This document shows positions 7,658 to 16,073 of a DNA stretch of 39,287 nt, piece after piece. The DNA is from Zobellella denitrificans (GTDB lineage: Bacteria > Pseudomonadota > Gammaproteobacteria > Enterobacterales > Aeromonadaceae), in contig NZ_NMUO01000029.1 in assembly GCF_002237365.1 (NCBI RefSeq), forward strand, positions 1 through 39,287, written 5' to 3'. A model generated the notes under the pieces. The model searched no databases, had not been told where the DNA came from, and worked only from the letters and a program-made list of their open reading frames with translations. Position 1 is the first letter of the stretch; each line of letters opens with the position of its first letter. The translations under genes were made by a program, and so were the position numbers.

Positions 7658-8812
7658 ATGAACGTACTGATCCTTGAACACCATGCCCCCACGGCGGAGC
7701 TGCTGGAAACCGTGGTCATGGGGCTGGCACCGGGCCTCGGGGTGCAGCTCTGCGGCACCATCGCAGAGGCCGTCCAGGCCTGGCACCGTTATTCCCCGGC
7801 CCTGGTGATCAGCGAATGGAGCCTGCCCGACGGCCCGGGACTGACCCTGGTCCGCCGCATCCGCACCCAGGACAAGCACCTGCCCATACTGATGATCAGC
7901 GCCCGTTCCGACAAGGAAACGGTGCTCGCCGCCGCCCGCCTCGGCATCAACGGCTTTATCGCCAAGCCCTTCGACGTGGCCCTGCTGCACCAGCGGCTAC
8001 AGCCCTTGCTGAAGACGGAAGCCCCCTCCGGCCGCGCCGTCCCGCCGTCCCTCGACCGCCACCTGGCCGAGGCGGCAGAGGGCACCATACGACTACCCAC
8101 GGATCTGGAGCAGGAGGACGTTCTGGCCCTGATGGAACGGCGCCAGGAGCTGTCTCCGGCCGAGCTGGCCCGGCACTGGCGAGGCCAGGCCACGCTCTCG
8201 GCCAGGCTGCTGGATATCGCCAACAGCGCCTCCCTGGGCCGGGCCGGCAAGCCCATCGACAAGCTGGAGGCCGCCATCGCCGCCATGGGCGTGGAGATGG
8301 CGCTCAGCCAGGCCTTCGCCCTGTCCCTGGACATTTCCCGCTCCCTCACCGATCCCCGCCTGGCCGAACGCGCCGGCTTTTATCTGCAGCAGGCCGAGCA
8401 GGTGGCCGCCATCGCCCGGGCCATGGCGATCAGCCTGGGGCTGGAGGGCGGCGCCTTCCATACGGCGGGGTTGCTGAGCCGGGTGGGCGAACTGGGTGTG
8501 ATCCGCACCCTGCAGGATTTTATCCGGCAGGGGGGCACGCTATCGGAGCAACAGATAGAAGACAGCCTGGGCCGCTGGGCCGCCGATTACGGCAACAGGG
8601 TCAAGATACAATGGCGTCTGCCCCTGCCCCTGCGCGAACTGATCGGCGCCGTCCATCTGCTGAAGAAAAACAGCACAGACCGGGGCCCCCTGCTGATGTA
8701 CCTGGCGGCCATGACGGTAGCGGGGCAACAGCAGCAGGATGAAGTCCGGCGCCTGATGCGGCGGGTAGGACTGGAGCCGGAGCGCTGGCAGCGCCCGTCC
8801 CTCCACCCCTGA
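7658..8812 (+). CDS. Response regulator receiver-like domain fused to HDOD domain
   Basis: 384 residues. Residues 1-120 form a CheY-like receiver fold (VLILEHH, PALVISEWSLPDGPGLTLVR, LPILMISARSDKE, GFIAKPFD). Residues about 145-370 form an HDOD domain (SPAELARHWRGQATLSARLL, IANSASLGRAGKPI, HTAGLLSRVGELGV). HDOD proteins are signalling or regulatory outputs related to HD phosphohydrolases but usually without metal catalysis. The phospho-acceptor Asp is replaced by Glu53, and the acidic pocket reads Glu7-His8 instead of Asp-Asp. Ser81 and Lys103 of the switch are kept. The output may therefore not depend on phosphorylation. No histidine kinase is adjacent. The ATG at 7658 has only a weak ribosome binding site. 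Confidence 0.85.
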   Translation: MNVLILEHHAPTAELLETVVMGLAPGLGVQLCGTIAEAVQAWHRYSPALVISEWSLPDGPGLTLVRRIRTQDKHLPILMISARSDKETVLAAARLGINGFIAKPFDVALLHQRLQPLLKTEAPSGRAVPPSLDRHLAEAAEGTIRLPTDLEQEDVLALMERRQELSPAELARHWRGQATLSARLLDIANSASLGRAGKPIDKLEAAIAAMGVEMALSQAFALSLDISRSLTDPRLAERAGFYLQQAEQVAAIARAMAISLGLEGGAFHTAGLLSRVGELGVIRTLQDFIRQGGTLSEQQIEDSLGRWAADYGNRVKIQWRLPLPLRELIGAVHLLKKNSTDRGPLLMYLAAMTVAGQQQQDEVRRLMRRVGLEPERWQRPSLHP

Positions 8813-8822
8813 GATAAAGCAA

Positions 8823-8847
8823 CAGGGGAGGCATTCCGCCTCCCCTG
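8823..8847. terminator. Bidirectional terminator between the HDOD gene and the mrp operon
   Basis: CAGGGGAGGC (8823-8832) and GCCTCCCCTG (8838-8847) form a perfect 10-bp stem with a 5-nt loop, between the convergent HDOD gene (+) and mrpG (-). T-rich but interrupted sequence follows on both sides. Confidence 0.75.
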
Positions 8848-8854
8848 CCCTTGT

Positions 8855-9235
8855 TCAGTCTTCTTCCCGCTTGCGCGAAGAGCTGCCGAGCTGGTGGGTC
8901 TTGAGATCGTAGCGTTCCTTGATCACGTCCTTCACCGTGCCCTCCCACAGCTTGATGCCCACGAAATAGCCGGCCCGGGCCATCACATGGGCGGCGATGG
9001 GCGCAGTCATGATCACGAACACCACCACCGCCAGGGCCCGCACCACCACGCTGGTATCGGCAAAAAAGAACACCGCAAAACCCACCGCCATCAGGCCGGC
9101 GCCCAGGGCGCCGGCCTTGCTGGTGGCGTGCATCCGGGTCAGCAGATCCGGCATGCGGATGATGCCGATGCCGGCCAGCAGCATCAGGAAGGAGCCCAGC
9201 AGCATCAGCAGGCCGGTAACGAGTTCAGTCATCAT
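8855..9235 (-). CDS. mrpG: Na+/H+ antiporter subunit G (MrpG/MnhG)
   Basis: 126 residues from the ATG at 9235. MrpG is a small membrane subunit of the multisubunit Mrp antiporter. Three membrane segments are visible (about 5-27, 35-57 and 62-85), with the family signature AGIGIIRMPDLLTRMHATSK after the first. The C-terminal cytoplasmic tail (about 40 residues, ending SSRKREED) is longer than in many homologues. An upstream in-frame start at 9268 lies well inside mrpF and is less likely, because GGGGAGG sits 8 bp before 9235. The start overlaps the end of mrpF by 11 bp. It is the last gene of the operon, followed by the terminator at 8823-8847. Confidence 0.92.
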   Translation of the reverse strand: MMTELVTGLLMLLGSFLMLLAGIGIIRMPDLLTRMHATSKAGALGAGLMAVGFAVFFFADTSVVVRALAVVVFVIMTAPIAAHVMARAGYFVGIKLWEGTVKDVIKERYDLKTHQLGSSSRKREED

Positions 9236-9500
9236 CGCGATGGCCTCCCCGCTCCAGGTAACGGGCAAAGCCCACCGCCGCCATAAAGGAGGTCAGCGCC
9301 AGCACGATGGCCACGTCGATAAACTGCGGCGTGTCGTAGGCCACGCTGTACAGCACTATGTAGCCCACGGTCATGGAGGCGATCACTTCCAGCGCCACCA
9401 CCCGGTCCGGCAGGGTGGGGCCGATCAGCAGCCGCACCGCCGCCAGCACCAGCCCCAGGCTCAAAAACAAGAAAGACAATAAGATAGCAAGGTCAAACAT
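9225..9500 (-). CDS. mrpF: Na+/H+ antiporter subunit F (MrpF/MnhF)
   Basis: 91 residues with three membrane helices. The conserved loop after helix 1 reads RLLIGPTLPDRVVALEV, followed by DVAIVLALTSFMAAVGFARY, as in MrpF. The ATG at 9500 starts 4 bp after the mrpE stop and replaces a 9-residue longer frame that would run into mrpE. MrpF is required for assembly of the antiporter with MrpE and MrpG. Confidence 0.93.
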   Translation of the reverse strand: MFDLAILLSFLFLSLGLVLAAVRLLIGPTLPDRVVALEVIASMTVGYIVLYSVAYDTPQFIDVAIVLALTSFMAAVGFARYLERGGHRDDD

Positions 9501-9504
9501 AGGC

Positions 9505-9978
9505 TTATCCCAGCAAGTCGATAACACGGGCCTCCAGGGCCTTGAATTCCGCCAGCTGGCGGGCCTCGTCGTCCAGGTACATCAGGTGCACATAGAGCAC
9601 CCGCCGGTCGCTGGACACGTCCAGCGCCAATGAGCCCGGGGTGGCGGTGATCAGGTTGGCGAACATGGTGATGGCGCCGTCGTCCTTTACATCCAGGGGA
9701 ATGGCGATCACCCCCGGCCGCATCAGGTGGGTGGGCGTGAGCACGTCGTAGGCCACCCGGGCGTTGGCCTTGATCAGATCCCAGATGAAAAACAGGATAA
9801 AGCCGACTATCTTGGGCAGCTTGCCGAAGTAGCGGGCAAACATGGGTTTGTCCCGCGCCACATAGGCCAGCACCAGGTAGCTCAGCAGCATGCCTATCAC
9901 CAGATTGCTGATGGTATAGGTGCCGGAGAGGATGACCCAGGCCAGGGCCAGCAGCATATTCCAACCAAAGGCTCTCAT
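9505..9978 (-). CDS. mrpE: Na+/H+ antiporter subunit E (MrpE/MnhE)
   Basis: 157 residues. Two or three N-terminal membrane helices (about 5-40 and 56-75) precede a cytoplasmic alpha/beta domain with the family motifs MRPGVIAIPLDVKDDGAITM, ITATPGSLALDV and YVHLMYLDD. The ATG overlaps the mrpD stop (ATGA, 9975-9978). MrpE is an accessory subunit needed for stability of the complex. Confidence 0.93.
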   Translation of the reverse strand: MRAFGWNMLLALAWVILSGTYTISNLVIGMLLSYLVLAYVARDKPMFARYFGKLPKIVGFILFFIWDLIKANARVAYDVLTPTHLMRPGVIAIPLDVKDDGAITMFANLITATPGSLALDVSSDRRVLYVHLMYLDDEARQLAEFKALEARVIDLLG

Positions 9979-11330
9979 TGGCTACCCCCCAATACCGCTT
10001 CAATATACAGCTCCGGCGACAGCAGCTGCGCCGCCGTGTCCATCGCCAGTTGCACGAACCACTCGGCCCCGAAACCGATGACCAGGGTGATCAGCGCCAG
10101 GCCCACCACCGGCAGATACAACAAGTATCGGTGCGGATCGCCGCCGCCGCGCAGGGGTTTGGCATCCTCCGGCAATGGCTTCCAGAACGCCTCGGCCCAA
10201 ATTTTGATCATCGAGTACAGGGTCAGCAAGCCCACCACCAGGGCGATGGCGACCATAAACCAGGACTCGGCCAGCACGCCCGCCTTGATCACCGTATATT
10301 TGGCGAAAAATCCGGACAGGGGCGGCAGCCCCGCCAGGGACATGGCCGGGATCAGGAACAGCAGCGCCAGCCAGGGCGCGGAGCGGTAGAGCCCGCCCAG
10401 CCTGGCCAGATCGTAACTGCCATGGTAGCGGTACATGACGCCGCTGATCAGGAACAGGTTGGTCTTCACTATGATGTGGTGGAAGATGTAGAAGACACCG
10501 CCGGCGATGGCCAGGGGGGTGAAGTCCAGATCCTGCACGAAGATCAGGCTGAACACCCGGTACAGGGCATAGACCCCCACCTTGGTGAGCAGGCCGGCGA
10601 ACACCGCCGAAATCGCCACCGGCGGCGTGTGGTAGGACGCCGGCAGCCAGAAGAACAGAGGAAAGGCCGCCGCCTTGATGCCGAAGGCCACCAGGAACAG
10701 CATGGCGATCACCGTCACCAGGCCGGGCTGGCTGCCGTTGGCCAGGCGCACCGCCAGATCCGCCATGTTGAGGGTGCCGGCGTAGCCGTACAACAGGCCC
10801 ACGGCGGTAAGGAACAGCGCCGAGGAGATCAGGTTGAGGGTCACGTACTTGAGCGCCCCTTCCATCTGGGAACGTTCGCCCCCCAGGATCAACAGGCCGA
10901 AGGAGGCCACCAGCATGATCTCGAACCAGACGTAGAGGTTGAAGATGTCGCCGGTGAGGAAGGCGCCCACCACCCCGGACAGCATCAGGTGCAGCAGCGG
11001 GTAGTAGCCGAAGGCCTCGTGGTTGCGGCTCATGGTGGCGAGCGAATAGACCGCCACCGCCAGGCCGATGACGCCGGCCACCAACACCATGATGGCACTG
11101 AGCAGATCCGCCACCAGGGTGATGCCGTAGGGGGCTGGCCAGGCGCCCATGGTGCTGACCAGTATGCCTTTTTCCTGCACCTGCAGCAGCAGGTGCAGGC
11201 CGGCCAACAGCAGGCCGGCGCCGGAGAAGACCGAGATCCAACGCTGCACCAGCCGCCAGCGCCAGCAAATCAGGGTCAGGGCCCCGGCCAGCATGGGGAT
11301 AAGGATGGGAATGATGACTTCTGCTTTCAC
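9975..11330 (-). CDS. mrpD: Na+/H+ antiporter subunit D (MrpD/MnhD)
   Basis: 451 residues, about 13-14 membrane helices. It is one of the two proton-channel subunits homologous to complex I NuoM/NuoN. The conserved membrane Glu is seen in [18 protein letters not shown], a membrane Lys lies in [16 protein letters not shown], and [17 protein letters not shown] carries the His/Lys pair of the central helices. [15 protein letters not shown] is a further family signature. The start overlaps the mrpC stop (ATGA, 11327-11330). Confidence 0.95.
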   Translation of the reverse strand: MKAEVIIPILIPMLAGALTLICWRWRLVQRWISVFSGAGLLLAGLHLLLQVQEKGILVSTMGAWPAPYGITLVADLLSAIMVLVAGVIGLAVAVYSLATMSRNHEAFGYYPLLHLMLSGVVGAFLTGDIFNLYVWFEIMLVASFGLLILGGERSQMEGALKYVTLNLISSALFLTAVGLLYGYAGTLNMADLAVRLANGSQPGLVTVIAMLFLVAFGIKAAAFPLFFWLPASYHTPPVAISAVFAGLLTKVGVYALYRVFSLIFVQDLDFTPLAIAGGVFYIFHHIIVKTNLFLISGVMYRYHGSYDLARLGGLYRSAPWLALLFLIPAMSLAGLPPLSGFFAKYTVIKAGVLAESWFMVAIALVVGLLTLYSMIKIWAEAFWKPLPEDAKPLRGGGDPHRYLLYLPVVGLALITLVIGFGAEWFVQLAMDTAAQLLSPELYIEAVLGGSQ

Positions 11331-11674
11331 GAATCTGTGCTCTTCATCTCGTTCATGTCATCGGCGCCTATGACTTCATAGGCCCGGTGGATCAGTACTA
11401 CCGCAAAGGCCAGCACCCCGAAGCTGATGACGATGGCCGTCAGGATCAGCGCCTGGGGCAGCGGGTCGGCGATGGGCCCGACCGGATGGTAGAGGCCTTC
11501 CGGGATCAGGGGCGGCGCGCCCCGCACCAGGCCGCCACCGGTGAAAATCAGCAGATTGGCGGCGTTGGAGAGGATCATCAGGCCGATCACCAGCTTGACG
11601 ATGCTGCGCCGCAGCATCATAAACAGGGCGGTGGCGTAGAGGCCACCGATCACAAAGGCAAACAGGTTTTCCAT
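11327..11674 (-). CDS. mrpC: Na+/H+ antiporter subunit C (MrpC/MnhC)
   Basis: 115 residues, homologous to complex I NuoK, with three membrane helices. Signature segments are [20 protein letters not shown] and [20 protein letters not shown]. The ATG at 11674 shares one base with the mrpB stop (TAATG). A longer in-frame start at 11809 would lie inside mrpB and is rejected. The C-terminus is short and polar ([11 protein letters not shown]). Confidence 0.95.
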   Translation of the reverse strand: MENLFAFVIGGLYATALFMMLRRSIVKLVIGLMILSNAANLLIFTGGGLVRGAPPLIPEGLYHPVGPIADPLPQALILTAIVISFGVLAFAVVLIHRAYEVIGADDMNEMKSTDS

Positions 11675-12117
11675 TATTCCTCCACTTTGGCCAGCGACAG
11701 CAATATGGTCGACACCACCCCGATCACCACCAGGTAGACGCCCACATCGAACAGCAGCGGCGTGCTCAACTTGAGCTCGCCGATGCCCGGCACATACAGG
11801 GTCCACCACTGGCTGGTGAGAAAGGGTTGGCCGTGCAGCACCATGCCGATAATGCCGCTCGACAGCGCCAGCAGCAGGCCCAGGCCCATCAGCAGCTGGG
11901 TTTCCACCTTCAGCAGCCGCTTGGTGCTGCTGGCATCGAAGGCGAACAGGTACAGGGCGAAGGCGCTGGACGCCACCAGGCCGGCGATAAAGCCGCCGCC
12001 CGGCTCGTTATGGCCACGCAGCAGCAGGAACACCGAAAACAGCAGCAGCAGCGGCACCAGAAAACGGGTGGCGGTCTGCAGGATAAGCGAGGCGTCCGAT
12101 CTCAGTTCGGTTTTCAT
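11674..12117 (-). CDS. mrpB: Na+/H+ antiporter subunit B (MrpB/MnhB)
   Basis: 147 residues with four membrane helices and the MrpB motif [20 protein letters not shown] in the first loop. It is encoded as a separate gene rather than fused to MrpA, so this is the seven-gene (group 1) Mrp arrangement. The ATG overlaps the mrpA stop (ATGA, 12114-12117). Confidence 0.95.
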   Translation of the reverse strand: MKTELRSDASLILQTATRFLVPLLLLFSVFLLLRGHNEPGGGFIAGLVASSAFALYLFAFDASSTKRLLKVETQLLMGLGLLLALSSGIIGMVLHGQPFLTSQWWTLYVPGIGELKLSTPLLFDVGVYLVVIGVVSTILLSLAKVEE

Positions 12118-14411
12118 CTCTGGTCCTCCCAGCGGAAGCGGATCATGGCGTTCACCCCGATGGCCGCCAGCGCCAGCACGAAGATCTCGCCCAGGGTGTC
12201 CAGGGCCCGGAAGTCCACCAGGATGACGTTGACGATATTGCGGCCGTGGGCCTCGGGGTAACTGGCGGCAATCAGGTAGTCGCTGATCCCTCCCCCCAGG
12301 GACGACTGGTTGACGGTGAGCACCATCATGGCCACCAGTATGCCGAAGGCCCCCGCCACAGAGGCGTCGCGCAGACGCACCCGCACGCTGGACAGGCCCT
12401 GGAAACCGGGCAGGCGGAACAGCACCAGCACCAGCAGGATCACGGTCAGGGTTTCAATCAACACCTGGGTGATGGCCAGATCCGGCGCGCTGAAGAACAC
12501 GTAGATCATCGCCATGGCGAAGCCCAGCACCCCCACCGCCGCCACCGCGCCCAGGCGCAGCCGGGTGGCGCTGGCGTACACCACGGCCCCCAGCATCAGC
12601 AGGCTGATGATGACCTCGTAGAAACGCACCCCCTCGAACGACAGCTCGTAGACGAAGGCATCCCGGCTCCAGAAGGCGTAGGCCAGCAGGGCTATGGTGG
12701 TGAGCAGTATGGTCAGGATGTAGTTGGTCATGTAGCCGTTCTGCAGCACCCGGGTCTGCCACCTGGCCAACCGCACCAGGCCGTCCATCATCTTGTCGTA
12801 GCCCCGCTCAGGGCCATAGCCCGGCAGCGCCGCCAGGGCGGCCAGCCGCGCGCGCAGGGTCGCCCACTGACGGAACAGCAGGACACCGACGATGAGGGCG
12901 GTGAGGCTCAGCAGCAGCGGCAGGTTGATGCCGTGCCACAGGGCCAGCTCCAGATCGGGTACGGGCGCGCCGGTCACAGCGGACACCGCCGCCCGCAGCA
13001 GGGGCTCGGCGAGGAACGGCAGCAGCCCCAGCAGCAGGCCGAGAAAGGCCAGCACGCTGAAGCCCAGGCGCATCGCCAGGGGCGCCTCATGGGGCTTTTT
13101 CGGCGTCGGCTTGAGGGCGCCGAAGAAGGGCCTCACCGCCACCAGGCCGGTGGCCGCCACTATGCAGACGGCGGTGATCAGCGCCATGCCGGCCAACAGG
13201 CCGGACAGCACCGGCGCCCCCAAGGCCGCCTCGAACATCAGCTCCTTGGCGATAAAGCCGAACAGGGGCGGAATGCCCGCCAGGGCCAGGGCCGCCACCC
13301 AGGTGAAGGCGGCGGTCCAGGGCATCAGGCCACGCAGGCCGCCCAGCTCGCGCACGTCCTTGGTGCCGGTTTCATGATCGATGGTGCCGGCCGCCATAAA
13401 CAGCGCCCCCTTGTACAGGGCGTGTGCCAGCAGGAACACCATGGCCGCCTTGAGCGCATAGGGGGTACCGATGCCGATCAGCATGGTCAGGGTACCCAGG
13501 GCCATGACGGTGGAATAGGCCAGGATGCGCTTGAGATCGGTGCTGCACACCGCCATCACCGCCCCCACCGTCATGGTGACGCCGCCGAACAGGGACAGGG
13601 CGTAGAGCCAGGCCTCGCTGCCGGCCATGGTCGGTTGCAGCCGGGCCATCAGGTAGACCCCGGCCTTGACCATGGTGGCCGAGTGCAGGTAGGCGCTGAC
13701 CGGGGTCGGCGCCGCCATGGCGTTGGGCAGCCAGAAATGGAAGGGGGTTTGGGCCGACTTGGTGAAGGTGCCCGCCAGGATGAGGATCATCATCAGCAGG
13801 AACAGGGGGTGGCTCTGCAGCACATCGCCCTGGGTCAGCAGTTCGTGGAGCTCGAAGCTGCCGCCCAGGTAGCCCAGCATGATCAGGCCGGTCATCAGTG
13901 CCAGGCCGCCGCCCACGGTGATGAAGAGCCCCTGCAAGGCCGCCTTGCGCGCCTTCTCCTGCTCGTGGTTGAAGCCGATCAGCAGGTAGGAGGTGATGCT
14001 GGTCAGCTCCCAGAACACGAACAGGGAAATCAGGTTGTTGGACAGCACCAGGCCGAGCATGGAGGCCATAAAGGCCAGCAGGTACATCAGCAGCTTGTGG
14101 ATGTCCTTGTGGCCCTCGAGGTAGCTGCCGGCGTAGATCAGGATAAAGGTGCCGATGCCGGTGATCAGCAGGGCGAACATCAGGCTCAGGCCATCCACCA
14201 GGAAGTTGAGGCTGATATCCAGGCTGGGGATCCAGGGGTAGGCGATCAGCACCGCCTCGCCGCCGGTCACCTCGGGCCAGAAGCCGATGAAATATCCGAA
14301 TAGCGTGGCCGGCAACAGGGCCAGTACCCAGCCGATGCGACGACCGGCGATGGGTGTCAGGCTGGGGACCAGGGCGGCCAGGATAAAACCCGCTATAACT
14401 GCAACAAGCAT
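12114..14411 (-). CDS. mrpA: Na+/H+ antiporter subunit A (MrpA/MnhA)
   Basis: 765 residues, the large proton-translocating subunit homologous to NuoL, with a C-terminal NuoJ/MrpB-like extension. Visible motifs are [20 protein letters not shown] with the conserved membrane Glu, [42 protein letters not shown] and [14 protein letters not shown]. The extension carries [16 protein letters not shown] and [24 protein letters not shown] at 14432 would add seven residues but lies on the AAGGAGG ribosome binding site itself, so the ATG at 14411 is chosen. It is the first gene of mrpABCDEFG, which exports Na+ in exchange for protons and supports alkali and salt tolerance. Confidence 0.96.
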   Translation of the reverse strand: MLVAVIAGFILAALVPSLTPIAGRRIGWVLALLPATLFGYFIGFWPEVTGGEAVLIAYPWIPSLDISLNFLVDGLSLMFALLITGIGTFILIYAGSYLEGHKDIHKLLMYLLAFMASMLGLVLSNNLISLFVFWELTSITSYLLIGFNHEQEKARKAALQGLFITVGGGLALMTGLIMLGYLGGSFELHELLTQGDVLQSHPLFLLMMILILAGTFTKSAQTPFHFWLPNAMAAPTPVSAYLHSATMVKAGVYLMARLQPTMAGSEAWLYALSLFGGVTMTVGAVMAVCSTDLKRILAYSTVMALGTLTMLIGIGTPYALKAAMVFLLAHALYKGALFMAAGTIDHETGTKDVRELGGLRGLMPWTAAFTWVAALALAGIPPLFGFIAKELMFEAALGAPVLSGLLAGMALITAVCIVAATGLVAVRPFFGALKPTPKKPHEAPLAMRLGFSVLAFLGLLLGLLPFLAEPLLRAAVSAVTGAPVPDLELALWHGINLPLLLSLTALIVGVLLFRQWATLRARLAALAALPGYGPERGYDKMMDGLVRLARWQTRVLQNGYMTNYILTILLTTIALLAYAFWSRDAFVYELSFEGVRFYEVIISLLMLGAVVYASATRLRLGAVAAVGVLGFAMAMIYVFFSAPDLAITQVLIETLTVILLVLVLFRLPGFQGLSSVRVRLRDASVAGAFGILVAMMVLTVNQSSLGGGISDYLIAASYPEAHGRNIVNVILVDFRALDTLGEIFVLALAAIGVNAMIRFRWEDQR

Positions 14412-14511
14412 AGGCAAAAAGCCTCCTTTCAATGCCTTTTCCAGGCGACAGGATCAGCTAAAAGAGGGGAGAAACGACACTGTACGCAGGCTATAGTAAG
14501 GAAGTTTTTGG

Positions 14512-14532
14512 ATTAACTTTCAAGAAGTTAAT
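14512..14532. promoter_or_regulatory. Perfect 8+5+8 palindrome upstream of the mrp operon
   Basis: ATTAACTT (14512-14519), TCAAG, AAGTTAAT (14525-14532) lies 101 bp upstream of the mrpA ATG, in an AT-rich pocket within the 294-bp gap between thiD and mrpA. The symmetry suggests a regulator-binding site for the operon, perhaps salt- or pH-responsive; the regulator is unknown. I found no convincing -35/-10 pair. The rest of the gap (14533-14705) shows nothing clear. Confidence 0.45.
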
Positions 14533-14705
14533 TGATTATTTTTGGGTTTTCACGGCGACCGATACTACAAGCCGCCAAGGCAAAAGGCAAGCAAAGGCGG
14601 GCCGACTAGGGCCGGGAAGGCCGCGGCTTTCGCCCTTCCTGCCGAGCCTGGACCTTGCCCATTTGAGACAGCCCGCGCCGCGTCGACAAGCCGCCGGTAC
14701 CGGCT

Positions 14706-15536
14706 TCAGGCTGAACCCTCGGCAGAAGCGAGGCCGCGGAAGAAATGCTCCACCGGGCCCCGGCCATGGCCCACCCGGAGCCCGGCGCCGGCGGCGATGG
14801 CCCTGTCGATATAGTGCTTGGCGGAGGCCACCGCCAGCTCCAGGGGCAGCCCCTGGGCCAGGTAGCAGGCCAGGGCCGCCGACAGGGTACAGCCGGTGCC
14901 GTGGGTGTTGGGGGTCATCACCCGGGGCGCATCAAAACAACGCACCTCGCCCCCGCTCAGCAGCCAGTCGGGGCTGCGCGGCTCCCGCTGCAGAAAACCA
15001 CCCTTAAGCAGCACGGCGGCGCAGTGCAGCTCGGCCAGGCCGGCGAACAGGGACTCCACCTCGGCCAGCCGGGTCGGCAGGGCACAGTTGGCGAGGCGGG
15101 CCGCCTCGGGCAGGTTGGGGGTGATCACCTCCGCCAGGGGCAGCAGCTCCTCGCACAACGCGGCCACCGCCTCCTCGGCCAGCAGGGGATCGCCGTTGGC
15201 GCTCACCATCACCGGATCCACCACCAGATGGGCGGGACCTTGGCGGCGCAGCGCCTCGGCCAGGGTACGGATGGTGGCGGCGTCGCCGAGCATGCCCACC
15301 TTGACCGCCGCCACCGGCAAGTCCGAGAACACCGCCTCCAGTTGGTCGCGGATCATCTGCTGCGGCACCGGATGCACGGCGCTGACGCCACGGGTGTTCT
15401 GGGCGGTGAGGGCGGTGATCACCGAGCAGGCGTAGCCGCCGGTGGCGGAAATGGCCTTGATGTCGGCCTGGATGCCGGCCCCGCCGCTGCTGTCGGAGCC
15501 GGCAATGGTGAGAATGACGGGCTTGGTGCTGTGCAT
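14706..15536 (-). CDS. thiD: Hydroxymethylpyrimidine/phosphomethylpyrimidine kinase
   Basis: 276 residues, ribokinase-like fold. It phosphorylates HMP and then HMP-P to HMP-PP for thiamine synthesis. The N-terminus has [20 protein letters not shown], then [59 protein letters not shown] and the anion-hole motif [14 protein letters not shown]. The frame is open for 56 more codons upstream, but those translate a predicted structured RNA leader. The ATG at 15536 gives the standard ThiD start and follows GGGAGG. A TPP-riboswitch-like element lies 49 bp upstream. No other thi gene is in the window. Confidence 0.95.
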   Translation of the reverse strand: MHSTKPVILTIAGSDSSGGAGIQADIKAISATGGYACSVITALTAQNTRGVSAVHPVPQQMIRDQLEAVFSDLPVAAVKVGMLGDAATIRTLAEALRRQGPAHLVVDPVMVSANGDPLLAEEAVAALCEELLPLAEVITPNLPEAARLANCALPTRLAEVESLFAGLAELHCAAVLLKGGFLQREPRSPDWLLSGGEVRCFDAPRVMTPNTHGTGCTLSAALACYLAQGLPLELAVASAKHYIDRAIAAGAGLRVGHGRGPVEHFFRGLASAEGSA

Positions 15537-15570
15537 GTCCTTATGGTCCTCCCGTGGCGCGAAAGACCCG

Positions 15571-15587
15571 GACGGGATCCGCCCGTC
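15571..15587 (-). promoter_or_regulatory. Hairpin after the TPP element, possible expression platform
   Basis: On the minus strand GACGGG-CGGAT-CCCGTC is a perfect 6-bp stem. Its first strand (15582-15587) overlaps the 3' strand of riboswitch helix P1 (15585-15589), so P1 and this hairpin are mutually exclusive, as expected for a switching platform. No U-tract follows. Confidence 0.4.
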
Positions 15588-15666
15588 GGTTTCCTGCGCC
15601 GGCATTGACAGGTGCAGCGGGGCCGGCGAGGCCGTCTCGGCTCCGGGGCTCCCAGCTGACTCCGAC
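15585..15666 (-). promoter_or_regulatory. TPP (THI-box) riboswitch-like leader of thiD, atypical
   Basis: Read on the minus strand it keeps the TPP aptamer order. P1 is GUCGG (15662-15666) with CCGAC (15585-15589). P2 is CAGCUGGG (15651-15658) with CCCCGCUG (15615-15622). The sensor motif is GCCGAGA (15635-15641; consensus GCUGAGA). P4 is CCUG (15609-15612) with CAGG (15593-15596), enclosing UCAAUGCCGGCG. Consensus aptamers have about six more bases after CCUG, forming the 5' strand of P5; here that strand is missing. It would bind thiamine pyrophosphate and control thiD if functional. The location directly before a thiamine gene supports the call; the missing strand and the U-to-C change in the sensor loop raise doubt about function. 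Confidence 0.6.
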
Positions 15667-15746
15667 CGATAATAACGACGGCCACCGGCAAATGCCAGCC
15701 ACAAAGGGGCACGAAAGGATCAGGGTAGAAAAACGTAACTAAGCAA

Positions 15747-15762
15747 CATAAAACGTTTGCTT
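15747..15762. promoter_or_regulatory. PurR-operator-like sequence upstream of thiD
   Basis: CATAAAACGTTTGCTT shares the central AAACGTTTGC with the PurR consensus ACGCAAACGTTTGCGT; the left outer half is poor. The perfect palindrome TTGTATACAA (15761-15770) abuts it. It lies 81 bp or more before the TPP-like leader, where a thiD promoter is expected. Function is speculative. Confidence 0.3.
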
Positions 15763-15889
15763 GTATACAATGATCGACGCGGGAGCAGTACCCCGCATAG
15801 GCAGCCGGCGCTTTGGCCGCCAGGCAAAAAGTGCGGGATCTTCATCCAGGACCTTGAGGGTGAACAGGGGAAGCCGACGGATTGCGGAT

Positions 15890-15919
15890 AAAAAAATGCC
15901 CCCGGGAATGCCCAGGGGC
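15890..15919 (-). terminator. Intrinsic terminator of Spot 42
   Basis: On the minus strand GCCCCTGGG (15911-15919), CATT loop, CCCGGGGGC (15898-15906), one A, then seven T (15890-15896). The stem is 9 bp with one G-U pair. It also forms the functional 3' end of the sRNA. Confidence 0.92.
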
Positions 15920-15992
15920 GGCCTAGCCAGCCATATTCAATTACGTGAAATAAAAGGTCTGTAAGACATAACGCCTTACCTCTGTACCCTAC
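15890..15992 (-). ncRNA. spf: Spot 42 small RNA
   Basis: About 103 nt, with its 5' end at 15992. The 5' end GTAGGGTACAGAGGTAAG is identical to E. coli Spot 42. ACAGACCTTTTA, TTCACGTAAT and ATGGCTG follow in the same order as in E. coli, and the RNA ends in a GC hairpin with seven U. It lies 81 bp downstream of polA on the same strand, the conserved genomic position. Spot 42 is an Hfq-dependent antisense regulator that represses secondary carbon-source genes when cAMP is low; in E. coli cAMP-CRP represses it. TACAGT stands at a suitable -10 distance, but the -35 is poor. A weak CRP-like TGTAA-N6-TACGA (16036-16051) is centred about 52 bp upstream; I do not rely on it. Confidence 0.95.
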
Positions 15993-16021
15993 GCCGACAA
16001 CTGTACATCAGCTGAGCGGAT

Positions 16022-16036
16022 AAAAAAAGCGCCTTT
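16022..16036 (-). terminator. Possible weak terminator between polA and spf
   Basis: On the minus strand AAAG-GCG-CTTT is followed by more T, giving a T7 tract (16022-16028), 38 bp after the polA stop. The stem is only four pairs, so termination may be partial. The T-tract also overlaps the region where the spf promoter should lie. Confidence 0.3.
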
Positions 16037-16073
16037 CGTAATATATTTACATTTTTGTTGGTCAGCTATCATT

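Noticed and set aside
12246-14303. Long plus-strand open frame opposite mrpA (685 codons)
   Set aside because: Gln-, His- and Gly-rich composition typical of the antisense of GC-rich membrane genes; mrpA is certain on the other strand.
15537-15704. N-terminal extension of ThiD by 56 residues
   Set aside because: The extension translates the TPP-like leader and its hairpin; the family N-terminus begins at the ATG at 15536 with a ribosome binding site.
16036-16051. CRP site upstream of spf
   Set aside because: TGTAA-N6-TACGA matches only about 6 of 10 half-site positions; kept as a remark, not called.
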